64,000 bases of DNA from Symbiodinium sp. CCMP2592. Taxonomy: Eukaryota > Sar > Dinophyceae > Suessiales > Symbiodiniaceae. Each line of letters begins with the position of its first letter. Position 1 is the stretch's first letter. Made by a program: the position numbers and the translations under genes. The stretch lies in contig CAJNDT010006024.1 of the NCBI GenBank assembly GCA_905221615.1, positions 2,333,764-2,397,763 of the forward strand, written 5' to 3'. Under the pieces are notes generated by a model. The model worked only from the letters and a program-made list of their open reading frames with translations, ran no database searches and was not told the origin of the DNA. Positions 20,011 to 29,875 of the stretch are shown here, piece after piece.

Positions 20011-20134
20011 CTTGGAGGATCATGGGACTTAGTAAGCAAGGTTATAAGTATATAGGTGATAATCAGGATAACCCCACTTAGCGGACTTATAACCCTAACT
20101 ATAACCGACTTACTAAGTCTCATGATCCTCTAAG
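20011..20134. mobile_element. Family A foldback MITE next to the kinesin exon
   Basis: The ends are CTTGGAGGATCATGGGACTT and GTCTCATGATCCTCTAAG. Internal GATAACCCCACTTAGCGGAC is typical. In the gene's orientation it lies immediately upstream of the exon, so it would sit at the 3' end of an intron or form the intron itself. Confidence 0.9.
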
Positions 20135-20139
20135 TAGAA

Positions 20140-20500
20140 AGTTTGGGGAGAGCTCTGTCGGAGGTCTACTGGATGACTAGGGACTCCCCTAGCTGCTGCG
20201 AGGCTTGATTTCGGGTTCAGGGCTCAGGGAGTAGCATTTAGGGTTTAAGGTCTTTTGGGGTGAATCAACTCCAACGAATCTACAGCCTCCACACACTGTG
20301 CAAAAGGGGCTGCTCCTTCAGGTAATATGATAAGCATAGTACAAGTACAGTACACATAAATACACCATGATTCTTCAAGAAGTACAGCAATGAAAGCAAA
20401 GGGTTCGGGATCTGGGCTAACAGCTGTGAAGGGCACGAGGATCCATCTTTACGCGGTTGAAGTCCCCTCAACCAAGTCTCTAAACCCCGGATCCTGCGTT
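20140..20500. other. Intergenic or intronic sequence, nothing identified
   Basis: If the kinesin exon belongs to a working gene, this would be intron sequence. No upstream motor exon (the N-terminal kinesin core motifs) was recognised. Confidence 0.3.
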
Positions 20501-20504
20501 TTAC

Positions 20505-20960
20505 ATCCATAAACCCTAAAACCCAAATCCCTAATTGAATGCTTCAGCATGCTTAGGCACCCTAAACCCCAAACCCTAAACCCGAAACCAAAAAAACTAA
20601 AGCCCAAACCGCTGCTGTTTAGGGCCTTTTGGGGGTGTTGTGCCTGCTCCTGCGTTGCCTCCGTCCCGAAGGCGTGGTCACACCTCGGTCAAACGGAAGA
20701 GATGCTTTTCCGGGCCTCAATGGTTTGAATAGGGCCTTGGGGGGATAGCGTAGTATAACTCTAACAACACGGAGCCCTGAGAAATAAGATAAGGGTTTAA
20801 GCTTGAGGCTTTGGGCTTTGGGACCGTCAAACTGCTGTAAACAACCTAATCCCCTAAACACCCCACTTGTGCGCCCTAAACCCCTTAGCCCCGAAACCTT
20901 GAAATCTCAAACCCTAAACCCGAAAACCCTAAACCCGAAAACCAAAAAACCCAAACCTTT
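20505..20960. repeat. Degenerate CCCTAAA tracts with a unique patch
   Basis: C-rich heptamers run at 20505-20600 and 20865-20955. The 20620-20790 patch is GC-richer and free of them, with no recognisable coding content. Confidence 0.65.
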
Positions 20961-21039
20961 CGGATTTAGAGCACGGGGCTTGCGGTTCAGCCACGGGCGT
21001 CCCCTGACCTCCGAGAGCCCATGCGTGTCAATGGGTTTA

Positions 21040-21235
21040 GGGGTTCGGGCTTTGGAGTTTAGGATTGGGGGTTTAGAGTTTAGGGATTGGGGTTTTAGAG
21101 TTTGGGGATTAGGGGTTTAGAGTTTAGGGATTAGGGTTCTAGAGTTTAGGAATTAGGGTTTTAGAGTTTAGGGATTAGGGTTTTAAACTTTAGGGATTAG
21201 GGATTTAAGGATTAGGGTTTTAGAGTTTGGGGCCC
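21040..21235. repeat. Higher-order tandem of TTTAGAGTTTAGGGATTAGGG units
   Basis: A unit of about 21-23 bases made of one normal and two altered heptamers repeats about eight times. The order of the variants is kept, so this is a secondary tandem amplification of a mutated telomere-like segment. Confidence 0.85.
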
Positions 21236-21347
21236 AGGGGTTTTCTGGAATCCTTTGAGCTTTTGAACTCAGAAACATCGCCCCCCGGTCTTGAAGATAC
21301 GGAAGCCGAAGGATCCAAGAACCTAAATCGTCTACTGCAGGTGCCTA

Positions 21348-21467
21348 CTTAGAGGATCATGGGACTTAGTAAGTAGGTTATAATTAGGGTTCTAAGTCCC
21401 CTAAGTGGGGTTATCCTAATTATAACCTACTTCTAACCTTACTTACTAAGTCCCATGATCCTCTAAG
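21348..21467. mobile_element. Family A foldback MITE
   Basis: The ends CTTAGAGGATCATGGGACTT and AAGTCCCATGATCCTCTAAG are perfect inverse copies over 20 bases. The hairpin arms extend through TAGTAAGTAGGTTATAA. Confidence 0.92.
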
Positions 21468-21779
21468 TAGATAATTACCAGTACTATCTTTATTGTATAG
21501 TTATAGTATAAAATACGCCGAAACCCTACTGTAATCATTAAGGCCCCGACATTATACCTGAGCCTTAACCTTAAACGGGTATGCTATCTTAGGGCCAATG
21601 TCTATGCAATGTAGGTACATGGGCACTCCCTGCGGCCTTAACCCTTATCCCTGAACACTACACCCTAAACCCGGAGCCCTTAACCTGAAGGACATCGGAA
21701 CTGAGGCATGGCACAAACTCCTGGCCAGAACCAAGCCCGCGACACACACCAGTCGACTTCTGTGCTTCTGCCTGCAGGG

Positions 21780-22240
21780 TTGGTTTCAGGGTTTAAGGTT
21801 GAGGGATTAGGGCTAAGGGATTAGCTTTTAGGGTTTAGGAGTTAGGGATTACGGTTCAGGGTGTGTGGGTTCAGGGTTCCGGGTTCCGGGTTTGGGGTTT
21901 GCCTGCGCTCTAGGTCTAAAGTCAAGTCATCTGCGATGCTGAAGCCAGGTCTGCAACTCTGGCTGCAAGCACGCTGAAGCCGGCAAAGCCCAAGACCAAA
22001 CCACTTGGGGCTGTTCTCGTCAGTCGCTTCTTGCAACCCTACCCAAAATTCCCAAACTCCCAAACCCTAAACCCTAAACCTATACACTTGGGGCTGCAAT
22101 CGTCAATCGCCTTTTGCCAGCTCTTTCGCAGAGCTAGAGCGGTGGGCTTTGAGGTTGATGCTTGAGACGTCGGGTTCAGGGGGTAGCCTTCAGGGTTTAG
22201 GGCTTAGGGTTTAGGGTTTAGGGTTTGGGGCTTTAGGTTT
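21780..22240. repeat. TTTAGGG-like tracts and a duplicated 35-base segment
   Basis: Telomere-like words lie at 21785-21900, 22060-22080 and 22185-22240. The words ACTTGGGGCTG and CGTCA(G/A)TCGC with TTTTGC/TTCTTGC occur at 22003-22037 and again at 22085-22120. Confidence 0.7.
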
Positions 22241-22244
22241 AGAG

Positions 22245-22940
22245 ATGCCGATCCCCCGCCCCACAAAAAAGTCGAGGTCGTCCTCCAATGCTTGGGTCTG
22301 CCACGCTCCGTGAAAATACGCACGTCAAAAGGCGTGAACTCTAGGGCCCCGGCCCTTGAAAGTCAGAGCACAACTGCCATGAAACAGCTACGAGACAACG
22401 CAAAACCGAAGCACAACTGAACCTCAAGATGCCCTACACGCGAAAACTCATGAAACCCTCCCGTAACTCTGAAGCCCAACCCAAAATCATGAACCCTCCG
22501 AAGGGATGAGCTCAAGAACCCTCCGGCAGTCCCAGCAACAGCCCGGGGCACCTCCAGCATCACCAAGGTAGCTGTGAAGGCCGCCGCGTTCCAGCTGGCC
22601 ACAAGCATTTCGGGCTTTAGGGTTTGACAGCGTAGGGCTCGGGATTTAGGGTGCGTGGTTGTGGGTTTGTCGGGCAAAGAGCTTTTTTGGGGCTTTCGGG
22701 CTTTAGGGTTCGAGGGTTTGCTGGTTGGCTGAACCCAGGGTGCAGAGAGTTGGGAATCGAGGTCGGGGCTTTGCGACGAGTTTGGACTTCCGTGGCACCT
22801 GGACTCTGGACTCTACTCTTTTGGGGCTCATTGCTATGCAGACGGTTTAGGGTTTAGGGCCAAGGGTTTACTCGTTGATTGCCCCTCTTCTCCGTCTGCA
22901 GTGGGGATAAGGGTTTAGGGTCTAGTGCTTCGGGTTTAGG
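22245..22940. other. Mixed unique sequence and TTTAGGG words
   Basis: A minus-strand open frame of 104 codons (22677-22363) is Ala/Val-rich around 22600-22500 but matches no family I know. Telomere-like words interrupt it at both sides, so any exon would be confined to about 22500-22610. Confidence 0.3.
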
Positions 22941-22942
22941 GT

Positions 22943-23095
22943 AAAGCACGGGTCTTCGAAAGCCAGCTTGCAAGCCATTATCGCATCTGTTCTCATGCCA
23001 ATACCGCAATATCGGAAGGCTGAAGCTCTGATGATGGGGATGTCCATCTCCGCCTCCATGGAAGCATAGAACACCGTGCACCCGTTTCTGGCCAT
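22943..23095 (-). CDS. Possible exon of an unidentified gene
   Basis: A minus-strand frame reads MARNGCTVFYASMEAEMD and continues through PIIRASAFRYCGIGMRTDAI to KLAFEDPCF without stops. It lies in a patch free of telomere-like words and has protein-like composition. An acceptor-like TTCAG|GA lies at its 5' edge and a GT lies near 22950. I do not recognise the family and the opposite strand is also open in part, so this is a weak call based on composition and local context only. Confidence 0.2.
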
Positions 23096-23169
23096 TCCTG
23101 AAGGTCATAGTCAAAGACGTCCTTCTCGGACCTGCCTCGCTTTGCCACGCCACCTCTGCGATGACCTTT

Positions 23170-23340
23170 GCCTCTGTAAACCCTGAACCCTATACCTATA
23201 CCCCTAAACCCTAAACCCTAAGGCAGCATCGGAGGTCCTGGGTAGCACGTTGTTCCGAACCATACTCCTTTGCAAACCGGTGCAACGGTTTAGGGCTTCT
23301 TTTTAGGGGGCTAGGGTTTAGGGTTTAGGGGTTGGGGTCT
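23170..23340. repeat. CCCTAAA tract then TTTAGGG tract in opposite orientation
   Basis: C-rich heptamers at 23175-23222 are followed 80 bases later by G-rich ones at 23305-23340. Confidence 0.8.
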
Positions 23341-23344
23341 AGGG

Positions 23345-23830
23345 ACCTGTCTGCGGCACTTTGGGTGAAATTTGGCAGAGACTGGTCTGCGAGCGCAGGC
23401 ATCAAGCTGCACTCGAGTTCCCGAATCCGGGGAATTACTTCAGTTTCGCCGCCTAGACCCAAACCGGCATGTTCAGACATGTGAGCATCCGGCAATGGAT
23501 ACAAGTCTCCTACTCAAAGGAAAACGGACTAGCCTAGTGAAAAAAAATCAGGTATGACTTCGGTCTTTTTTTGGGGGTCGACGATCCCTAGAGAATCCTT
23601 GACCAATAACCCAGAAACGACAGGGAGGCATCTAGGGTTCAGGGTCCGGGTTTGGGCTTTACCTGAACCCTGACCAACCTACTCTTTGAGGACTTATGGA
23701 AGGAAATCATATTAAGGAACCCTAGAAACCTAGCTTTCTTAGGGCCCGGGTTTAGGGTTCAGGGGATTGGGATCTTACGTTGCAAACACGAGAGTCGCCT
23801 CACATCTTGACTATCTTATCCTGACTGGCA
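23345..23830. other. Intergenic sequence, nothing identified
   Basis: A short unique patch lies at 23350-23560, then telomere-like words at 23635-23660 and 23745-23765. Confidence 0.3.
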
Positions 23831-23835
23831 CTACC

Positions 23836-24027
23836 CCTTGACTAAGGAACATACATTTAATGATGGGTGGCCGTCATACTAAGATTCAAGATTTTCCTTA
23901 ATTAAGGAATGTACCCTAAATTATGCGGGGGACCCTTCATACTGTGATTTAAGGTGTATTCCTTAATTACGGAATATACCTTAAAATATGGGGAGCCGTC
24001 ATGCTATGATTTAAGGATTATTCCCTC
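23836..24027. mobile_element. Composite family B element, nested or tandem
   Basis: Three successive blocks of CCTTAATTA(A/C)GGAAT(A/G)TACC(C/T)TAAA, each followed by a GGGG...GTCATACT...GATT(T/C)AAG block, give about 2.5 family B interiors in a row. The outer CAGAGAGCCC ends are missing. It looks like nested insertion or unequal exchange between family B copies. Confidence 0.7.
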
Positions 24028-24107
24028 GAAAAGCTTACCACGGCAACTCCTCGAACCAATGCCCAATCCCCCCAAGCCCAAACCTTAAATCCTGAACCCG
24101 AAACCCT

Positions 24108-24146
24108 GTGCCGTATAATGTCCTTGTGCCGTATAATGTCCTAAAC
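24108..24146. repeat. Tandem TGTGCCGTATAATGTCCT
   Basis: An 18-19 base unit occurs twice in direct succession. Confidence 0.85.
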
Positions 24147-24164
24147 CCCAACCCGTAAGCCCTA

Positions 24165-24277
24165 CTATAGGGGCCTTAAGACTTGGAAGAGGGTTTTCGG
24201 GCCCCATCATACTATAGTTATAAGAAGGAACCCCCCCAAAATAGTATAGGTCTCTATTCAAGCCCCTATATTACACC
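24165..24277. mobile_element. Family G foldback MITE
   Basis: The left end TATAGGGGCCTTAAGACTTGG and right end CTATTCAAGCCCCTATA are inverted. The middle carries CATACTATAGTTATAAG and GGAACCCCCCCAAAATAGTATAGG. This is one of the better-preserved copies. Confidence 0.75.
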
Positions 24278-24439
24278 CCCTGACCTCCTGGAGCCCTGCT
24301 CCCAAAGACTGCGATGGGCCACCGGCAATGGCTTCAGTCGCACGGCGGAGCCCTCGACACATGCCACCTCCTCCCAAGGAAATCTATGGAAACAATCAGA
24401 ATTTCGGCTTTGGTGGGTGAATCGGAAAATACAATACCT

Positions 24440-24550
24440 GATATAGGGGCATTAAGAATTAAAACAGGGTTTGGGTGATAAAATCAAGCACTATAATAAG
24501 GAACCCCAAAATGGTATAGGAAATAGTTTAGGCCCGTGTAGTATATCCTA
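24440..24550. mobile_element. Family G foldback MITE
   Basis: TATAGGGGCATTAAGAATTAAAACAGGG on the left pairs with ATAGTTTAGGCCCGTGTAGTATA on the right, with AATAAGGAACCCCAAAATGG inside. Confidence 0.75.
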
Positions 24551-24682
24551 GACCCCGCAACTACCCTCTACTATACCCCAAATACCCATACCCCAAATAC
24601 CCACTATTAAGGACCCTAAGGGCTCCATGAAAGGGCCATCTGCGGAATCCTGGTTATACCCCAGGTGCGCAGGCCCCTAATG

Positions 24683-24793
24683 TAGTTCAGGGTTTGGGGT
24701 TTAGGGTTTTGGGTTTAGGGGCTTAGGGTTTGGGGTTCAGGGTTTAGGGTTTTGGATTTAGGGGCTTAGGGTTTGGGGTTTAGGGTTTAGGGT
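24683..24793. repeat. TTTAGGG/TTTGGGG tract with a 54-base internal repeat
   Basis: The segment GGTTTGGGGTTTAGGGTTTT followed by GGGTTTAGGGGCTTA is repeated, showing secondary duplication of a mutated tract. It ends directly at a family H element. Confidence 0.85.
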
Positions 24794-24904
24794 TAATGTA
24801 GAAACCTGATTAAGAAACCCTGGGCCTGTATCCCCCAAATAATCGGAACCACATAAGGAACCCTAACAAAAGCTCCAGGTTTCTTCAGCAGGTTGTTACA
24901 TTAA
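24794..24904. mobile_element. Family H foldback MITE (copy 1)
   Basis: The left end TTAATGTAGAAACCTGATTA is an imperfect inverse of the right end GCAGGTTGTTACATTAA. The interior has AAGGAACCCTAACAAAAG. A second copy is at 59160-59271. Confidence 0.8.
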
Positions 24905-25047
24905 TTACTGAGGCCTTGATAGCTGTAAATGGGACTTAATAGGGCCTATTTAAGGAAGTATTTCCCCTACCCCCCGTCACATTATATTATCGTAGACGCT
25001 CACCTCCAACCTGGCAGATCCATCTCGCCCGAAAGCCCTGACATTTA

Positions 25048-25173
25048 CTTAGAGGATCATTGGACTTAGTAAGTAGGGTTATAGATAAAGTAACTATAGC
25101 AATAACTATACAAATATACATTCAACTCCAATTATTATAAATATAACCTTACTAAGTCCCATGATGCTCCAAG
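25048..25173. mobile_element. Family A foldback MITE with an AT-rich interior
   Basis: The ends CTTAGAGGATCATTGGACTT and AAGTCCCATGATGCTCCAAG are typical, but the interior is replaced by an AT-rich segment (TAACTATAGCAATAACTATA). Confidence 0.85.
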
Positions 25174-25179
25174 TAGACC

Positions 25180-25918
25180 TCACCAAGTTGAGCTCAGACT
25201 TTGAGGGACGAGCGCTCAACGTTCCATGCCGGGGCGTGACGATTAGGGTTTGAGGCTTTGGGCTGTAGGGCTTCTTAGGGTTGATGCCCGAAGATCCCCC
25301 ATCAACCCTTAACCCTCCTGAACCAAAAAACCCTAAACCCTAATGCGAAACATCACATCTCCTCATCGCTTCCTGGTTTTAGCCGGACGCACAATGCCAC
25401 GTCGCCTGCATAACTGCGGTTTTTATGGCTTTAGGAGTCTGAGGTTTAGGGGGTTCTGGATGTTTATAAAGTCTTATACCAGGCCTTATAAGTTGTACAT
25501 GGTGGCGTAAACGTACTATATGGCTTCATCTGGTGCATTGCAGAGGCTGAGGCTGCTGGCTTTGCGTGCCAACACCCAAGCAGAGGCCCAAGGCCGGTTC
25601 CCCCCTGCCTTAACAGACCTAGCGAAGAGCTCGCCCTCTCTCTCTCTAGTCTATCTGTCTGTCCGCTTTCTATCTATGTCTCTACATATCTATCCATCTA
25701 TACAGGTTCATTGAGCAATCGCAAAACTATAGGTCTCCGCCAGTGCAGCATAACCAAGCCACTTATCAGCTAAATCGAAGCCCTGCACTGCTAAGCGCTG
25801 AAGCTTTGACAAAGCCCCCTTACGGCACCAGCAGCTACGAAGGACTAGTACAAGTCTTCTTGGTTCCTACATGTCTAGGCTCTCGCTTGGACCAGGGAGT
25901 GGACCAACTTTCAAACTG
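25180..25918. other. Unique-looking sequence, no gene confirmed
   Basis: A plus-strand frame starting at 25520 (MASSGALQRLRLLALRANT) is open for about 40 plausible residues before running into a TCTATC/CTCT simple repeat at 25635-25705. It could be an exon but I recognise no family. Confidence 0.3.
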
Positions 25919-25970
25919 CAACCCTAAACCCTAAACCCTAAACCCTAAACCCTAAACCTTAAACCCCTAA
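25919..25970. repeat. CCCTAAA array
   Basis: About seven C-rich heptamers, five of them perfect. Confidence 0.92.
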
Positions 25971-26062
25971 CCCAGAAGCAGACGACTCAAAGAACCCTGA
26001 CAACTTCAAGATGCAACCCAAGGGAAGGACCAGTGTCCAAACTGAACTGCATTCCCCTAAAC

Positions 26063-26173
26063 TTAGAAGGGGCCCCCACCCTGTAATAGTGACCATAAGG
26101 ATTATATAGGATTATATTAGGGCCCTATTATATTCCTCTTATACCACTATTACAGGGTGGGGGCAGCTTCTAA
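26063..26173. mobile_element. Family C foldback MITE, hAT-like (copy 2)
   Basis: It is almost identical to 476-587 across its full length of 111 bp. It is flanked by an exact 8 bp direct repeat CCCTAAAC (26055-26062 and 26174-26181). The duplicated target is itself a telomere-type heptamer plus one base. Confidence 0.92.
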
Positions 26174-26179
26174 CCCTAA

Positions 26180-26640
26180 ACTCCTAAGCCCACCTGAGGA
26201 CGAGGGGTTTGGGCTGCCGATTCCATCAGGGCTGATTTTCTTGAGCTTTAAGCTCCTTCTTACATCTGCACAACCTTTTGCAAGTTGACATCAGGGTTTA
26301 TGGTTTAGAGTCTTTTAAAAAAGGGTTTAGGGTCTAGAGCCTTTAAAAAAAACAAAAGGTTTGGGGTTTAGAGTTTAGGCTTTGTAAGGTTTCGGATTCA
26401 GGCCTCGCCCCTCTTGCTGCGCACCGGGAGAAGGCCTGCACCCCGGCACTCAGAAGCCCGAAATGCAGCTCGAAACGTCATGTACCATTCAGAAACCCTC
26501 AGCCCTATAGACCCCAAACCCGAAGCCCTAAGCCCTAAACCCCTAAACCCCTAAACCCGTAAGCCCTAAACCCCTAAACCCCTAAGCCCTAAACCCTAAG
26601 CCCTAAGCCCTAAACCCTAAACTCCAAAACCTGACCGGGA
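26180..26640. repeat. Telomere-like words, densest at 26505-26630
   Basis: C-rich CCCTAAACC/CCCTAAGCC heptamers dominate at 26505-26630. Between 26190 and 26500 they are mixed with unique sequence, including a duplicated GGGTTTAGGGTCTAGAGCC-like word. Confidence 0.7.
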
Positions 26641-26750
26641 CCGTGGTGTGCTTGTCTCGGGGTTTAGGGTGTCGGAAGCTATGGGGTAGTCAGGACACCC
26701 GAAGTTCATGGTCTAGAGCCTTGAGCTTTAGGGCTTAAAGGTTTTACGGG

Positions 26751-26874
26751 CTTACATATAGGATCATGGGACTGAGTAACTAGGGTTATAAATAAGGCAG
26801 CTGTCGTTCTAGGCGCTTACAACTCCAATTCAGGTACTTCTAACCTTACTTACTACGTCCCAAGATCTTCCAAG
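26751..26874. mobile_element. Family A foldback MITE, diverged
   Basis: CTTACATATAGGATCATGGGACT on the left pairs with GTCCCAAGATCTTCCAAG on the right, with GGGTTATAAATAAGG inside. Confidence 0.75.
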
Positions 26875-26889
26875 CAGGGCCTAAACCCT

Positions 26890-27105
26890 CTACCCTGTAG
26901 ATCCCTTTAAGGAACCCTCATTAAGGGAACGTTGTAAGGAACCTCACTTCCTAAGCCCCATGATCCTCCAAGTAGACCCTAAGCCCTTAACCCCAAAGAT
27001 GCCTGTAAGGAGCCCTTATTAAACCCTATAGATCCCTTTAAGGAGCCCTTATTAAGGGAACCCTTTAAACCTCACTTCCTAAGCCCCGTGATCCTCCAAG
27101 CAGGG
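26890..27105. repeat. Two tandem blocks each ending in a half family A element
   Basis: A block with AGATCCCTTTAAGGAACCC or AGATCCCTTTAAGGAGCCC followed by CCTCACTTCCTAAGCCCC and TGATCCTCCAAG occurs at about 26910-26973 and again at 27025-27102. Each block keeps only the right arm of a family A element. Confidence 0.7.
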
Positions 27106-27154
27106 CCTAAGGGTTTAACGGCTCAAGGCCTCCGGGGCTCAAGGCTTTGAGGTT

Positions 27155-27285
27155 TGCAGGGTTTCCGGGCCTCAGGGTTTCAGGGTTTCAGGGCTTCAGG
27201 GCTTCGGGGCTTCAGGGTTTGAGGTTTGGGGTTTAGGGTTTAAGGTTTAGGGTTTAAGGTTTCGGGTTTAGGGAGCTTCAGAATT
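27155..27285. repeat. Degenerate TTTAGGG/TTCAGGG tract
   Basis: G-rich heptamers run with mixed TTCAGGG, TTCGGGG and TTTAAGG variants. Confidence 0.8.
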
Positions 27286-27365
27286 TCAGGGCTAAATGAC
27301 CAAGGGCGGGCCCAGGAAGGACAAACAAAGCAGGAAGCAAAGCCCAAACTCCACTCGTCGTCGTA

Positions 27366-27374
27366 GTAGAAGTG

Positions 27375-27462
<88 letters not shown>

Positions 27463-27503
27463 TAGTGGTAGTAGTGGTAGTGGTAGTGGTAGTAGTCGTA
27501 GCA
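27366..27503. repeat. (AGT)n trinucleotide microsatellite
   Basis: About 40 AGT units, with GGT and CGT variants towards the end. Both strands are open through it (poly-Ser on the plus strand, poly-Leu on the minus), but there is no sign of a surrounding protein. Confidence 0.95.
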
Positions 27504-27543
27504 GCAGCAGTGGCAGAAGTGTCCTTATAAAGGAATGGCTTTC

Positions 27544-27659
27544 GCCCAGAGATCCCAATACCCCTTAATTAATTAAGGAATATACCTTAAATCATAATAG
27601 GATTGCTAGTGAGATTTAAGGTATATTCCTTAATTGAGGGATATTGGGTTCTCTGGGCT
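27544..27659. mobile_element. Family B foldback MITE
   Basis: The ends CCCAGAGATCCCAATACCCC and GGGTTCTCTGGG are inverted. The interior CCTTAATTAATTAAGGAATA carries a small ATTA expansion relative to other copies. Confidence 0.9.
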
Positions 27660-28515
27660 GGTCTTGCTCTTCCGACCAGGAGCCTGATCCGCGACTGCAC
27701 CGATTGGGGGGATGGCCGGCTGCGTGGCGTGAAGCGGCCCTGGCACGCGGTTTAGGTTTTAAAGTAGGGCTCTGGGTTTCACTGAAAGACCTATCTGTGA
27801 TTACAGTTACGGGTTTTAGGGTTTTGTGTTTATGGTTCAGGTTTTTTTTTCAGCTTTGGGCTTTGGGGCTTAGGGTGCAGATGCCATGCTTTAGGGCTTC
27901 AGGGTGCAGGGTTCTAAGTGTTTTTGTTGTTCGGTGTAGGAGAGTTCCCTTGCTGCGTTTGTTTGTCACCCAGTTGTCGAAGTTGCCAGTACCTTTGTGT
28001 CCTCTGTGTCGTGTGTGTGTGTGTGTGTGTGTGTTGTGCTGCGTGTGCGCGCGTGTCGTCTACGTTGATCTGCATGTGTTGTAAATCGCGTCGTGTTGTG
28101 TGCAAGTGGTCTCGCTAGAAATGAGCCTGACCTGCATCCCTAGACCCGAAACCCTAAACCGAGTTCAAATGGTATGAGATGGCTTCAAATCCTAGCAGCC
28201 CAATTTGGAAACTTGAGCTACAAGCTCCCCGACATCTTCAACGCTCCCTAATGTATGGACCTGAATGCTTAGAACAAGGTTGTTGGGTATATCATACGGT
28301 TACTATTGACTACTATTCACGATTGATTTCACAACTTTACATCATATGCTAGTGAAGATACTCTTACCGAAAATTCACTCCTCTGCATCGACACTGCCTT
28401 GGCCGATGAAGCCCACTTTTGCGGCGTCAGGGACAACTTCGGAATGTCCACCCCACCAAGCGGGGAGTCCTCAGCCAAACTGAGCTTCAAGGATCCTACG
28501 ACATGTTAGTTTTTA
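27660..28515. other. Mixed sequence with a (GT)n repeat at 28011-28034
   Basis: TTAGGG-like words occur at 27750-27910. The (GT)n run sits inside a GT-rich stretch at 27990-28065. A partial family G-like end (ATGTATGGACCTGAATGCTTAG) is at 28252. No gene is recognised. Confidence 0.4.
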
Positions 28516-28517
28516 CG

Positions 28518-28625
28518 TTGGGTACTGCCCCCATAGAGTAACAGTCTATAATAGGGTTACTATCAAGGTCCTAATATATCCATACTTTGAATATATAACT
28601 GTTACGGAGTGGGGGCAGTACCCAA
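28518..28625. mobile_element. Family C2 foldback MITE
   Basis: The ends TTGGGTACTGCCCCCATAG and GGGGGCAGTACCCAA are inverse copies. The interior matches 14233-14343 (AGTCTATAATAGGGTTACTAT). No clean target-site duplication is visible. Confidence 0.85.
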
Positions 28626-28629
28626 AGTT

Positions 28630-29190
28630 TGTGGCTTAGGGCTTACACTGGCTGCCGGTGGTCCCTAAATACCACTGGGTGCTGAACTTCCGGTCCTCGT
28701 TGCAGGAAGCCGGTTTCGGTTTTAAGACGACATGAGTTGGGACTGTTGTCTCTCTTCTTCAACAAAAAGCTCAAACTTCTAGAACAGAGCTAATATATAA
28801 GGCCAAAAAGTTTAAAGTTCCCCCGCTCACTATCTAAGTTGTGCGGAACCGAATGATGCCCTTATGCACACCAATCGAACCCTTCTCTTCCAACCCCGCA
28901 GCAACCTCCTCGTTGAACCTCGGTGCGAAAATTGGGAATCTGGATGGAAGACGTGTTGAAAATGCTTCGCATCTCGGGCAGTGGGCGAGGTTCACCTCCT
29001 TTAGTTTCAATAACACCCGTCGATACACACGACGATTCAAAATTACCTCAAACGCAAAACAACTCGCGGATACACATAATTTCCTCAAACCCACGACCCA
29101 AATCCCTAAACTCTACACCGCCAAACCTCTGAACCCCTCAACCCCAAAACCCAGAAACACCTACCTCTACTCCACTAAGCCCCTTAACCC
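28630..29190. other. Unique-looking patch with unexplained open frames
   Basis: Between 28840 and 29095 both strands are open for more than 80 codons. The minus-strand frame (from 29094) contains a protein-like FNEEVAAGLEEKGSIGVHKG stretch near its C-terminus, but I recognise no domain. Telomere-like words return after 29100. Confidence 0.3.
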
Positions 29191-29194
29191 TAAA

Positions 29195-29350
29195 CCCACC
29201 AAACCTTGAGCACCTAAACCTCTAAACCCTAAAACCCTAACAACCCTAAACCCCAATAACCCTAAACCCTAATAAGCCCTAGCCCCCAGAACCTTTAACC
29301 CTTAAAACCCTTAACCCCAATAACCCTGCTAATCCCTAAACCCTAAACTG
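29195..29350. repeat. Degenerate CCCTAAA tract with CCCCAATAACCCT variants
   Basis: C-rich heptamers mix with a longer CCCTAAACCCCAATAA unit that repeats about three times. Confidence 0.8.
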
Positions 29351-29454
29351 AGTCTTGCTAGGGAACTTAATCTAAGCTACCATAATAGGGAAACCCCAAT
29401 AATTTACTATGTATCCGCATTTATGGAAACTGTAAACCCCTGAACCATAAACCC

Positions 29455-29530
29455 CATATACATCCCTATGAGGATCCCTTTAAGGATCCCTTTAAGGAAC
29501 CCTATAAGGATCCCTTTAAGGAACCCTTTG
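29455..29530. repeat. Tandem of GGATCCCTTTAA/GGAACCCTTTAA units
   Basis: About six 11-12 base units, which are the reverse complement of the GGATCCTTA arrays at 13745 and 18477. Confidence 0.85.
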
Positions 29531-29635
29531 AACCTTAAATGCCCCGAAAAACTTCGGCCGTGCCGGGCCGGGGACCAGGATCAGCTTCGTCGGACCAGGG
29601 GTTGAGATGGCGCTGGAGCAGCCTTCCACCTGGCT

Positions 29636-29650
29636 TTTAGGGGATTAGGG

Positions 29651-29681
<31 letters not shown>

Positions 29682-29875
29682 AGGTTTAGGGGCTGAGGGT
29701 TTAGGGCTTCAGGCTTTTAGGGGTTTATGGTTTAAGGGTTGAGGGTTTAGGGTTTCAGGGGTTTAGGGGTTTAGGGGATTAGGGTTTAGGAATTTAGGGG
29801 TTTAGGGGTTGAGGGTTTAGGGTTTCAGGGTTTAGGGTTTAGGGTTTGGGGGTTGGGGTTGTTGGGGTTTAGAGC
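29636..29875. repeat. TTTAGGG tract containing a T/A homopolymer
   Basis: The G-rich tract is interrupted at about 29650-29682 by roughly 10 T bases followed by more than 20 A bases. It then resumes as GGTTTAGGGG and continues to 29860. Confidence 0.85.

Noticed and set aside
27292-27568. Poly-Ser and poly-Leu proteins of about 90 residues
   Set aside because: They are translations of an AGT trinucleotide microsatellite with no conserved flanks.
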